Below are positions 25,901-33,206 of a stretch of 33,481 bases of DNA, piece after piece. Location of the stretch: NCBI GenBank assembly GCA_043758125.1, contig JAYVOC010000117.1, positions 1 through 33,481 of the forward strand, read 5' to 3'. The number at the start of each line of letters is the position of its first letter. Position 1 is the stretch's first letter. This stretch comes from JANXSD01 sp043758125. Its GTDB lineage: Bacteria > Bacteroidota > Bacteroidia > AKYH767-A > OLB10. Both the position numbers and the translations under genes were made by a program. The notes under the pieces were generated by a model, which made no database searches, was not told the origin of the DNA, and saw only the letters and a program-made list of their open reading frames with translations.

Positions 25901-27246
25901 CGTGGTTAAATTCAGTCCAAGATAACGAAGTTGCAAATAGCTCACAAAACTGGATCGCTTCTGGACCAACTGGAGCAGCAACAGCCGCAGTTCCTGATGC
26001 TCCTACCAATGTAGCTGGTGATCCTGGCGAAGTGTATGAAGGTGTAATTGGTGGTACTTGGGCACCATTTAAAATGACACAGCGTCAATTTATTGGTTCT
26101 CCAAAACTAAATACGCTTTCATTAGAAACATTAAGTAAATGGTCATCATTAGCAAGTGTTGATGTAGTTATGACTAGCGATAAAAATAAATGGACAAGAG
26201 CAACGGTAGTTGAAATTGGAGAAGATACGATGCCAGTAGTAAATGGTGGAACAGGTGGCGTAACTAAATTTAGCCGTCGTAAACAAGCTTCTATCGATAA
26301 AGAAGGTCGCCCTTATACAAGCGGTTCGGCAAACTCTGCTGATGCTACCTTAACGGATACATTAGGAATGGGTTGGTTCCCAGGTTATGCAATTAACATT
26401 GAAACTGGAGAACGTTTGAATATCGCCTACGGTGAAAACTCTGCGTTGGTTGGTGAAAATAGCACCGATATGATCTTTAATCCATCTACCACTATTGGAA
26501 AAGATGTTAACGGAAGACTAAGTTTTGGTGGAGGTCATTATATCTATGTATTTAATAAAAATGGAACTGCATCTACTGATGTTCCAATTTATGATAATGG
26601 AAAGAAAATTGACTCCTTATTAGCTATTCCTGGTTCAACTGTTCCCAAAAGAAATGTTTTTAAAGATTGTATCTGGACTTCTTTGCCCGTACTTAAAAAA
26701 GGACATACACTTCTTGAAACTGACGTTAGAATTCGCCTTCGTGTTGTAAAAGATATTCGTCAGTTTGTTTCTATTGGGCAACAAACAATTTATGGAGCAC
26801 CATTATATCAATTTGGTGTGGATGGTAAGTTCACAGCCTCTACTAATCAAGAAAGTGTTGCAAAATCTGCATTGGATAACATTAATGTAGTTCCTAATCC
26901 ATATTATGCATATTCATCATACGAAAAAACTGATATTGATAAATTGGATAATAGAATTAGGATTATCAATCTTCCTTCGAAATGTACAGTTTCAATATTT
27001 ACAATGAGCGGCACATTAGTACGTACTTACCGCCGAGATGTAATAAGTGATGTTTCTGATGGATTTGCAATTAATTCTGGATTGGATAATAACTTGAGTT
27101 CTACACTTGATTGGGATTTGAAGAACTCTGCTGGAATTACTATTGCCAGTGGAATTTATCTTATTCACGTTGATGCTGGATCAATAGGTGAAAAAACTAT
27201 TAAATGGTTTGGCATCATTCGTCCTGTTGATCTTAATACATTCTAA
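22987..27246 (+). CDS. Very large secreted protein with Ca-binding-type loops and a T9SS-like C-terminal domain
   Basis: 1419 residues with a signal peptide (about 1-24, ending LSFA). The body has no enzyme motif that I recognise. Two acidic loops look like calcium sites: D199-x-N-x-DG with Asp210 (EF-hand-like), and a DGIDNNHNGVIDE motif at 360-372, as in thrombospondin-type-3 repeats. Beta-rich, Pro/Thr-rich modules follow (about 700-1250). The last 120 residues, from NVVPNPYYAY at about 1300, are an Ig-like domain similar to type IX sorting or FlgD-like C-terminal domains, but the tail is KWFGIIRPVDLNTF rather than the usual GxY...Kxxx end. It starts 33 bases after the receptor gene and stops 31 bases before the PorV-like gene. 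A surface-exposed role is likely; function unknown. Confidence 0.8.
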   Translation: MKMLRYKIFLSLVLLAGWSTLSFAKENVGNIPKTPVANTHKTTASTCPRTNAEIDLKINNVRARILDGGDLWWDPNDPSTGIYEVPIGSGKNVIYAGSVWIGGIDASGQLKVAAQTYRQSGSNDFWSGPISKDGTGQLNITQNRCNQFDRFWSMDKATVRDFVKTGQIPNSADGKAIQEWPGDGDVTTGELPNLAPYFDANNDGKYNYLDGDYPYFFFGSSYPINPITNNTECNDYLFGDRSIWWVFNDVGNVKTETNSDAIGLEIRAQAFAFQTTDEINDMTFYKYQIINRSNDSLTQTYIGVWCDADLGDGLDDYVGCDVSLGLGYTYNGKPTDAVYGANPPAVGIDFFQGPTADPGDGIDNNHNGVIDELGEDITTSKFVYYINQNGIATGNPAVTDDYYNYLNGEWLDGQIITYGGDGRGAGPGATSIPCNYMFPGKSDVSNPLFTEWTMLTGGIQPADMRFLESAGKFSLAPGAVNYVADGVVFAEATSGGPLASVTLMKSADIAAQKLFKSCFQVKDGPRAPDLAIRELDQQLILSLENIDLTEGFRLFDPNIPGIIPPNGTDTIPVVLTTDQKSYLFEGYKIYQVIDPTVKPSDFENPSKAKLIAQLDLKNNFTLLVNYKKNDLLGGIYVPTQKTEVVNSGIVHTFNIKNDLFRQIPLSNYRPYYFTVIAYAANNFRPFNQAVDNFELNTQAEPYLAGSKNVFVYSGIPHKQNVDNGGTILNSNYGTGIPVTRIEGAGNGGNSLDLTQSSIDEILSSPDHRAFHPQYVGGHSPVIASVYDPMKVKAGNFILAFAGNAPTDHWQLYSNPTDTITGTILTYDALTLEFRITSPTRNLPLVKNVPFTLTGISGITTTPVGVNLNYTFVVDSANNHLETISDTVYFHVPNVTGLSGSNAGALKITIPLKNSSFPIGTETNNDEIYEPSKIRMNVKRTVLEPGIIPISPLTNPTNGFIEGSIIYSDPSKAWLNSVQDNEVANSSQNWIASGPTGAATAAVPDAPTNVAGDPGEVYEGVIGGTWAPFKMTQRQFIGSPKLNTLSLETLSKWSSLASVDVVMTSDKNKWTRATVVEIGEDTMPVVNGGTGGVTKFSRRKQASIDKEGRPYTSGSANSADATLTDTLGMGWFPGYAINIETGERLNIAYGENSALVGENSTDMIFNPSTTIGKDVNGRLSFGGGHYIYVFNKNGTASTDVPIYDNGKKIDSLLAIPGSTVPKRNVFKDCIWTSLPVLKKGHTLLETDVRIRLRVVKDIRQFVSIGQQTIYGAPLYQFGVDGKFTASTNQESVAKSALDNINVVPNPYYAYSSYEKTDIDKLDNRIRIINLPSKCTVSIFTMSGTLVRTYRRDVISDVSDGFAINSGLDNNLSSTLDWDLKNSAGITIASGIYLIHVDAGSIGEKTIKWFGIIRPVDLNTF

Positions 27247-27277
27247 TCCATCTCACGGTTTTAAAAACCAAATCTGT

Positions 27278-28348
27278 ATGAAAAAACTTCTAAAATATAT
27301 TTCAAGTATTACAATGATCATCTCATTACCTGCTATTGTTTTAGCTGGTAATGAAGATCGTGCAGGACAATCAGGGGCTCATGAATTGTTGATCAACCCT
27401 TGGGCGCAAAGCTCAGGGTGGGGTGGTGCCAATTCAGCAATGGTGCATGGCGTTGAAGCAATGAATTTAAATGTGGCTGGATTATCATTTGTACGCGGAA
27501 CTGAAGTAGCTTTCGCTCATACGAATTGGCTTAAAGGTTCAAATATTAAAATTGAATCATTTGGTTTAGCACAAAAAACTGGCGAATCAGGAACGATAGG
27601 AATTACTATCATGTCAATGAATTTTGGCGAAATAAATAGAACCACCGAAGATCAGCCCGACGGTGGAGCTGGTACTTATAAGCCTCAATTCATAAATATT
27701 GGTATTGGATATTCTAAAGCATTCAGCAATAGTATTCATGGCGGTATGGTACTTCGAATTGTTTCTGAATCAATTAATGATGTTAAATCACAGGGCGTAG
27801 CAATTGATGCTGGAATTCAATATGTGACTGGATTTAATGCTGCAAAAGACAATCTAAAATTTGGTATTGCTCTTCGTAATGTTGGAACACCAATGAAATA
27901 CAGTGGAGAAGGTTTAACTTTCAGAAATAGGACAGTAGGACCTGCACAAACTATCGACGTACTTCAAGAACAACGTTCTGCTGAATTTGAAATGCCATCT
28001 TTAGTAAATATTGGAATTTCTTATGATTTAAAACTTGCTGAAGATCATCGCTTAACACCTGCGGTAAGCTTTACTTCTAATTCTTTCATCCGCGATCAGT
28101 TTGCATTAGGACTGGAATATGGTTTCAAAACATATTTTATGCTTCGTGTAGGCTATACCGTTGATAAGAAAGATAAAAACGCAATTATAGACCAAGAAAT
28201 TAGTTCGCTTATTGGACCAAGTATTGGATTTACTTTACAAGCACCATTAGGAAAAGCAAGTACTAAAACGATTGGTATTGATTATTCATATCGCTCTACT
28301 AAAACGTTTGACGGAACGCATACTATTGGGATTAAATTAAGTCTCTAA
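27278..28348 (+). CDS. PorV/PorQ-family outer-membrane protein
   Basis: A 356-residue FadL-like barrel protein. Signal peptide about 1-23 (ends VLA). The family signature follows: a short N-terminal plug with AHELLINPWAQSSGWGGANSAMVHGVEAMNLNVAGLS, a pattern of 'residues near the hatch, then GVEAMxxNxAGL' shared by PorV and PorQ. Beta-strands run to the last residue, with the ending GTHTIGIKLSL. PorV shuttles type IX cargo to the attachment complex; the family has many paralogues without that role. Given the large secreted protein immediately upstream, a dedicated partner is plausible. ATG at 27278; a longer in-frame GTG at 27188 would sit inside the previous gene and encode no signal peptide of its own. 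A terminator follows. Confidence 0.85.
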   Translation: MKKLLKYISSITMIISLPAIVLAGNEDRAGQSGAHELLINPWAQSSGWGGANSAMVHGVEAMNLNVAGLSFVRGTEVAFAHTNWLKGSNIKIESFGLAQKTGESGTIGITIMSMNFGEINRTTEDQPDGGAGTYKPQFINIGIGYSKAFSNSIHGGMVLRIVSESINDVKSQGVAIDAGIQYVTGFNAAKDNLKFGIALRNVGTPMKYSGEGLTFRNRTVGPAQTIDVLQEQRSAEFEMPSLVNIGISYDLKLAEDHRLTPAVSFTSNSFIRDQFALGLEYGFKTYFMLRVGYTVDKKDKNAIIDQEISSLIGPSIGFTLQAPLGKASTKTIGIDYSYRSTKTFDGTHTIGIKLSL

Positions 28349-28365
28349 GTAAAAATTAATATTCG

Positions 28366-28407
28366 GAGGACCTCTTCCTTTATTGGAGGAGGTCTTCCTC
28401 GTTTTTT
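28366..28407 (+). terminator. Rho-independent terminator after the PorV-like gene
   Basis: GAGGACCTCTTCC (28366-28378) pairs with GGAGGAGG (28385-28392) and TCCTC (28396-28400) with a TCT bulge, loop TTTATT, then GT6. It closes the 9-kb cluster 18 bases after the stop codon. Its 3' arm overlaps the -33 part of the greA promoter. Confidence 0.8.
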
Positions 28408-28416
28408 ATATTTTCG
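28383..28416 (+). promoter_or_regulatory. Promoter for greA-HIT
   Basis: TTG (28383-28385), a long 23-base spacer, then TATTTTCG (28409-28416), one mismatch to TAnnTTTG. The start codon is 22 bases beyond the box. The -33 element lies in the loop and 3' arm of the preceding terminator. Confidence 0.45.
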
Positions 28417-28438
28417 CAACTGCATAAAATTATTAGTC

Positions 28439-28927
28439 ATGTCGAACATTACCTATTTCACAGAAGAAGGTCTTCGTAAACTTCAAGAACAGCTTCATTT
28501 ACTTAAAACGGTTGAACGTCCTGGAATCTCACGTCAAATTGCAGAAGCACGTGATAAAGGTGATCTTTCTGAAAATGCAGAATATGATGCTGCAAAAGAT
28601 GCACAAGGATTATTGGAATTGAAAATATCTAAGTTAGAAGATTTGGTAGCTAACTCTCGTCTTATTGATGAGTCGAAAATTGATACATCGAAAGTTTCTG
28701 TTTTGTGCAAAGTGCGAATCCGCAATATGAATAATAAACAGGAGATGAGTTATATCCTTGTTGCAGAAAGTGAAGCAGATTTAAAATCAGGAAAAATTTC
28801 TGTAGGATCTCCAATAGGAAAAGGATTACTTGGGAAAAAAGTAGGAGAATTTGCCGATATAACCACTCCGGCTGGTCTCCTAAAATTCGAGGTTTTAGAA
28901 ATTGGTTTAGCTAACGTTCCATTGTAA
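28439..28927 (+). CDS. greA: Transcription elongation factor GreA
   Basis: GreA enters the secondary channel of RNA polymerase and stimulates cleavage of backtracked transcripts. The 162 residues match the usual two-domain size. An N-terminal coiled coil (about 8-75) carries the tip motif GDLSENAEYDAAKDAQ with the catalytic acids Asp42 and Glu45, and the C-terminal FKBP-like domain has GSPIGKGLLGKKVGEF. It is followed after 12 bases by a HIT hydrolase gene on the same strand, a probable two-gene operon driven by the promoter overlapping the upstream terminator. Confidence 0.97.
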   Translation: MSNITYFTEEGLRKLQEQLHLLKTVERPGISRQIAEARDKGDLSENAEYDAAKDAQGLLELKISKLEDLVANSRLIDESKIDTSKVSVLCKVRIRNMNNKQEMSYILVAESEADLKSGKISVGSPIGKGLLGKKVGEFADITTPAGLLKFEVLEIGLANVPL

Positions 28928-28939
28928 TTTATATAATAG

Positions 28940-29332
28940 ATGTCAAGTATTTTCGCACGAATTGTAAATGGTGAAATCCCTGCTCATAAAATCGCAGAGG
29001 ATGCTCATTTCCTAGCTTTTCTTGATGTAATGCCATTGGTTGAAGGACATACTTTAGTGATTCCTAAAATGGAAGTGGATTATATTTTTAATATTGATGA
29101 TGAAATGTATTCTGCATTATGGATGTTCGCAAAAAAAGTTTCCAAGGCAGTTGAAAAGGCAATTCCTTGTAAACGAATTGGTGTTGCTGTAATAGGATTA
29201 GAAGTACCTCATGCACATATTCATTTGGTTCCACTAAATAAGGTTGGAGATATAAATTTTACACAATCTAAATTAAATCCTACATCAGAAGAATTAGCAG
29301 CAGTAGCAGAAAGGATTCGAAAGTCATTTTAA
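28940..29332 (+). CDS. HIT family nucleotide hydrolase/transferase
   Basis: A 130-residue protein with the histidine triad HAHIHLVP (His91, His93, His95) and the N-terminal block SIFARIVNGEIPAHKI typical of the Hint/PKCI branch, which cleaves adenosine phosphoramidates and related nucleotide conjugates. The exact substrate cannot be predicted. It is cotranscribed with greA (12-base gap). Its 3' end overlaps ruvC tail-to-tail by 9 bases, so there is no room for a terminator between them and both genes end within each other's coding sequence. Confidence 0.93.
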   Translation: MSSIFARIVNGEIPAHKIAEDAHFLAFLDVMPLVEGHTLVIPKMEVDYIFNIDDEMYSALWMFAKKVSKAVEKAIPCKRIGVAVIGLEVPHAHIHLVPLNKVGDINFTQSKLNPTSEELAAVAERIRKSF

Positions 29333-29935
29333 CTTTTTCTTCTCTCGGTCTGGATTGTCTTTCAAAAATGTATCCCATCCAGAATACGATCTGCCAGAAG
29401 TTGTTTTCTTACTACTTACTTTTTTTGCCGTTACAGCAGGTTGCATTTCAACGATTTTATTCTGAAAATAATGACATAATGCAACAGCTAATGCATCGGT
29501 AGCATCTAAAAATTTCGGTTGTTCTTCATACTTAAAAATTTGTTGCAACATAGCGGCAACTTGCTCCTTGGATGCAGCACCTCTTCCCGTAATCGATTGC
29601 TTTATTTTACGAGGTGTGTATCCAAATACTGGAATCTGTCGATACAATGCTGCTGCGATTGCAACACCTTGCGCACGACCAAGTTTTAACATCGATTGAA
29701 CATTCTTTCCGAAAAATGGTTCTTCAATTGCTAGTTCATCAGGGTGATGCGTTTCAATTAATTCGAGTAAAGTTTCGAAAATTATTTTTAGACGGCTATA
29801 ATGTTCGTCTTCTTTATCAAGCTTTAAAATACCTGCGGAAATTAAATGCACGGAATTTCCTTTTACACAAATAATCGCATAGCCCATCACCACAGTTCCA
29901 GGATCAATACCAAGAATTATTCGTTCACTAACCAT
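29324..29935 (-). CDS. ruvC: Holliday junction resolvase RuvC
   Basis: RuvC is the endonuclease that cuts Holliday junctions. RNase-H-like fold with four acidic residues: Asp11 in GIDPGT, Glu71 in AIEEPFFGKN, Asp144 and Asp147 in DATDALAVALCH. The protein is 203 residues against about 170 for Escherichia coli RuvC. The extra C-terminal tail (about 165-203) is Lys/Ser-rich and ends in a DREKKKLK stretch; it may be a flexible DNA-binding extension. The start is ATG at 29935, overlapping the end of the RNA methyltransferase gene by 8 bases, so the two are translationally coupled. Confidence 0.96.
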   Translation of the reverse strand: MVSERIILGIDPGTVVMGYAIICVKGNSVHLISAGILKLDKEDEHYSRLKIIFETLLELIETHHPDELAIEEPFFGKNVQSMLKLGRAQGVAIAAALYRQIPVFGYTPRKIKQSITGRGAASKEQVAAMLQQIFKYEEQPKFLDATDALAVALCHYFQNKIVEMQPAVTAKKVSSKKTTSGRSYSGWDTFLKDNPDREKKKLK

Positions 29936-30473
29936 TCGCTATTCTTCTTTTTTCGTACTTCTGATAAAACTCCCAACAAATAATCCCAGCACAAACTGCA
30001 ACATTAATAGAATGTTTTATTCCTTGTTGCGGAATCTCAATACAATGATCACAAAGGTTAATAATATCTTGATCTACACCATCCATTTCATGACCTAATA
30101 TCAAGGCTATAGGTCGATCATTTAGTTGAAAATCTTGTAATAGAATACTTGTAGTTACTTGTTCAATTGCAACTAAACAATAACCGTTATTTTTCAAACT
30201 ATCTAATGCAAGTTGTGTTGTTTCAAAATATTTCCAAACTACTGATTCTGTTGCACCCAATGCAGTTTTTAATATATCTTTATTGGGTGGGATAGCAGTG
30301 ATGCCGCAAAGGTAAATAGCATTAGCTGCAAAAGCATCTGCAGTCCGAAAGATCGATCCTACATTTAATGCACTTCTTACATTATCCAATACAAGAACAA
30401 ATGGTAATTTTTCCTGTTCCTTATAGTCGTTTAGGCTGGGTCTTCCTAATTCATCATTGCGTAGCTTCTGCAC
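29928..30473 (-). CDS. SpoU/TrmH-family RNA 2'-O-methyltransferase
   Basis: A SAM-dependent ribose methyltransferase with the SPOUT trefoil knot. Motif 1 is [18 protein letters not shown] (31-48), motif 2 is [12 protein letters not shown], and motif 3 is [19 protein letters not shown]. The TrmH-like core runs from the first residue with no N-terminal substrate-binding extension. I take the GTG at 30473 (181 residues; begins [12 protein letters not shown], the usual family start). ATG 30506 would give 192 residues but lies in the predicted promoter. RNA target (tRNA or rRNA) unknown. It is followed by ruvC with an 8-base overlap and is divergent from mutS. Confidence 0.88.
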   Translation of the reverse strand: MQKLRNDELGRPSLNDYKEQEKLPFVLVLDNVRSALNVGSIFRTADAFAANAIYLCGITAIPPNKDILKTALGATESVVWKYFETTQLALDSLKNNGYCLVAIEQVTTSILLQDFQLNDRPIALILGHEMDGVDQDIINLCDHCIEIPQQGIKHSINVAVCAGIICWEFYQKYEKRRIANG

Positions 30474-30488
30474 GATTGGGTATCTTTG
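30457..30488 (+). promoter_or_regulatory. Promoter for mutS
   Basis: TTG (30457-30459), 21 bases, then TATCTTTG (30481-30488), an exact -7 box. The leader is about 11 bases to ATG 30505. The -33 element lies within the divergent methyltransferase gene. Confidence 0.65.
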
Positions 30489-30493
30489 TGGTG

Positions 30494-30501
30494 CAAAGTT
30501 A
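30494..30501 (-). promoter_or_regulatory. -7 box for the RNA methyltransferase-ruvC operon
   Basis: TAACTTTG on the minus strand, an exact -7 match, 20 bases before the GTG at 30473. It faces the mutS -7 box with a five-base gap. No clear -33 element. Confidence 0.5.
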
Positions 30502-30504
30502 ACC

Positions 30505-33132
30505 ATGCTTGTGAAAGAAGAGACACCATTAATGCAACAGTACAATAGTATCAAGGCGAAATACCCTGATGCCTTATTGTTATTCCGCGTAGGAGATTTT
30601 TATGAGACCTTTAATGCTGATGCTGTTAAGGCTTCTCAAGTATTAGGGATCGTGCTTACTAAACGAGGGAACGGGTCCGCCTCAGAAATGGAACTCGCAG
30701 GATTTCCACACCATTCACTTGATACTTATCTGCCCAAATTAGTACGAGCAGGGTTGAGAGTTGCAATATGTGATCAACTTGAAGATCCCAAAACAACAAA
30801 AAAAATTGTTAAACGTGGCGTTACGGAGGTGATAACTCCTGGTGTAGCTTTTAGCGATAAAATTCTTGATCATAAATCAAATAATTTTTTAGCCGCGGTA
30901 TATGTTGATCATGATGGTTATTATGGTTTAGCATTGCTCGATGCAAGTACAGGTGAATTCTTAGTTGCAGAAGGAAACAGCGATTATATCGATAAGTTGT
31001 TGATGAGTTTTAGTCCTTCAGAAATTCTTGTTCCGCGTCCTAAATTAAAAGCGTTCGAAGAACGTTATGGAAATAAATTTTATACCTATTCGCTCGAAGA
31101 ATGGATTTTTCAATCGCTCTTCGCAAAAGAAACATTGTTAAAACATTTCGGTACCTCTTCACTAAAAGGCTTTGGTATTGAAGATATGAATGCGGGTATC
31201 ATTGCAGCAGGCGCAACATTGCATTACTTGCAACAAACACAACACGATTTACTCGGACATATAAATGCAATCTCACGAATTGATGAAGATAAATATGTTT
31301 GGTTGGATCGTTTTACAATACGTAATCTTGAATTAGTAAGCTCTCCGCATGAGCGAGCAAAAACATTGTTGGATGTAATGGATTTTACTGTATCACCAAT
31401 GGGAGCAAGGTTGTTAAGAAGATGGTTGCTAATGCCATTAAAAGAACAACAATTAATAAATGATCGATTAGATGTTGTTGATTATTTTACGAAGCAATCA
31501 AAATTTGCAGAGCAACTAGAATTGCAATTAAAATTGATCGGCGATCTCGAACGATTAACATCTCGCATTGCAATTAGAAAACTTTCACCACGAGAAGCAT
31601 CACAAGTTCGAAGAGCGTTAACAGCAATACAACCAATACGAGAACTCTGCGAAAAAACAGGACAGCCATCTTTGATTTCATGTGGAGAATTAATCAATCC
31701 GTGTAATAATCTTTTACAGCAGTTATGTAATGCGTTGGTAGACGATCCAACATCACAAATTGCAAAAGGTGGTGCAATTAAAAAAGGGTACGATGCGACA
31801 TTAGATGAATTGCGTTCCTTATCTTCTGAAGGAAAAGATTATTTATTAAGAATACAAAGAGAAGAAATTGAACGTACAGGAATTAGTTCGTTAAAAATTG
31901 GTTTCAATAATGTTTTTGGATATTATATTGAAGTTACAAATACACATAAAGACAAAGTTCCATCAGGATGGATTCGCAAACAAACGTTAACAAATGCCGA
32001 AAGGTATATCACAGAAGAACTAAAAGTATATGAAGAGAAAATATTAGGAGCAGAAGAAAAAATTCTTTTTATTGAAGATAAATTGTTTTCTGATTTAGTT
32101 ACAGCAATGACCGAATATATTCCTGCATTACAACAAAACGCATCTCAACTTGCACGATTGGATTGCCTTTTATCTTTTGCAAGGTCATCAGTTAAAAATA
32201 ATTATGTTCGCCCACATCTTAATGATGGTTATGCACTCGATATTCGAAGTGGTCGACACCCAGTATTGGAGCAACAACTACCATTAGGTGAAGCGTACGT
32301 TCCCAATGATGTTTATCTTGATAAGGATCAACAGCAAATAATTATGATTACGGGTCCTAATATGGCCGGTAAATCCGCATTACTTCGCCAAACAGCCTTG
32401 ATTGTTTTGATGGCACAAGCTGGCTCATTTGTTCCCGCACAACATGCAGAAATCGGAATCGTTGATAAAATTTTTACCAGAGTTGGTGCTTCTGATAACA
32501 TTTCGCAAGGGGAATCAACTTTTATGGTGGAGATGAATGAAACAGCAAGTATCCTACATAATATTTCCCCTCGTAGCTTAGTTTTACTCGATGAAATTGG
32601 ACGAGGAACAAGCACATACGATGGAATTTCTATTGCATGGGCAATTGCAGAGTTTCTTCACGAACACCCAACAGCACAACCTAAAACATTGTTTGCAACG
32701 CATTATCATGAGTTAAATGAAATGACATCTCGTTTCGCAAGAATCAAGAATTACAATATTTCAATACGTGAAAGTGGCAATCAAATTTTATTTTTAAGAA
32801 AATTAGTTCCTGGCGGTTCCGAACATAGCTTCGGAATCCATGTAGCTAAAATGGCGGGAATGCCAACTCAAGTTTTACATCGATCAGAACAGATGCTTGA
32901 AACCTTGGAAAAAGCTCACAGCAATACAGAATTGGTGAAAGCATCATCCAATAAACAACAGTTAGATCAATTTCAACTAAGCTTTTTCCAACTCGATGAT
33001 CCACTTTTGGAGCAAATCCGAGACGAAATTTTCAATATTGATATCAATATACTTACTCCAGTAGAGGCTTTAATGAAGCTTAATGAAATTAAGAAGTTGA
33101 TAACGAGGGAGAAAGTAAAGATAAGCAGCTAA
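30505..33132 (+). CDS. mutS: DNA mismatch repair protein MutS
   Basis: MutS recognises mismatches and starts repair. From ATG 30505 it has 875 residues, full MutS1 length. The mismatch-reading domain carries the F-x-E motif in GDFYETF (Phe32, Glu34). Connector, lever and clamp regions follow (about 120-570; clamp [13 protein letters not shown]). The ATPase has Walker A GPNMAGKS at 617-624, Walker [17 protein letters not shown] and a helix-turn-helix end. The TTG at 30457 in the same frame is a promoter element, not the start; GTG 30511 is a possible alternative start. It is a single gene divergent from the methyltransferase-ruvC pair. No terminator is evident; the 3' flank enters a repeat array. 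Confidence 0.97.
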   Translation: MLVKEETPLMQQYNSIKAKYPDALLLFRVGDFYETFNADAVKASQVLGIVLTKRGNGSASEMELAGFPHHSLDTYLPKLVRAGLRVAICDQLEDPKTTKKIVKRGVTEVITPGVAFSDKILDHKSNNFLAAVYVDHDGYYGLALLDASTGEFLVAEGNSDYIDKLLMSFSPSEILVPRPKLKAFEERYGNKFYTYSLEEWIFQSLFAKETLLKHFGTSSLKGFGIEDMNAGIIAAGATLHYLQQTQHDLLGHINAISRIDEDKYVWLDRFTIRNLELVSSPHERAKTLLDVMDFTVSPMGARLLRRWLLMPLKEQQLINDRLDVVDYFTKQSKFAEQLELQLKLIGDLERLTSRIAIRKLSPREASQVRRALTAIQPIRELCEKTGQPSLISCGELINPCNNLLQQLCNALVDDPTSQIAKGGAIKKGYDATLDELRSLSSEGKDYLLRIQREEIERTGISSLKIGFNNVFGYYIEVTNTHKDKVPSGWIRKQTLTNAERYITEELKVYEEKILGAEEKILFIEDKLFSDLVTAMTEYIPALQQNASQLARLDCLLSFARSSVKNNYVRPHLNDGYALDIRSGRHPVLEQQLPLGEAYVPNDVYLDKDQQQIIMITGPNMAGKSALLRQTALIVLMAQAGSFVPAQHAEIGIVDKIFTRVGASDNISQGESTFMVEMNETASILHNISPRSLVLLDEIGRGTSTYDGISIAWAIAEFLHEHPTAQPKTLFATHYHELNEMTSRFARIKNYNISIRESGNQILFLRKLVPGGSEHSFGIHVAKMAGMPTQVLHRSEQMLETLEKAHSNTELVKASSNKQQLDQFQLSFFQLDDPLLEQIRDEIFNIDINILTPVEALMKLNEIKKLITREKVKISS

Positions 33133-33206
33133 AATTTGCTGGTATGTATAGATAAAACTAAATTTGACCTCCGAAAAAATCGGTTGTCGTTAACTGATTT
33201 TGAGTA

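Noticed and set aside
27188..27277. Longer N-terminus for the PorV-like protein from a GTG
   Set aside because: It lies inside the previous gene in another frame, and a clean signal peptide begins at ATG 27278.
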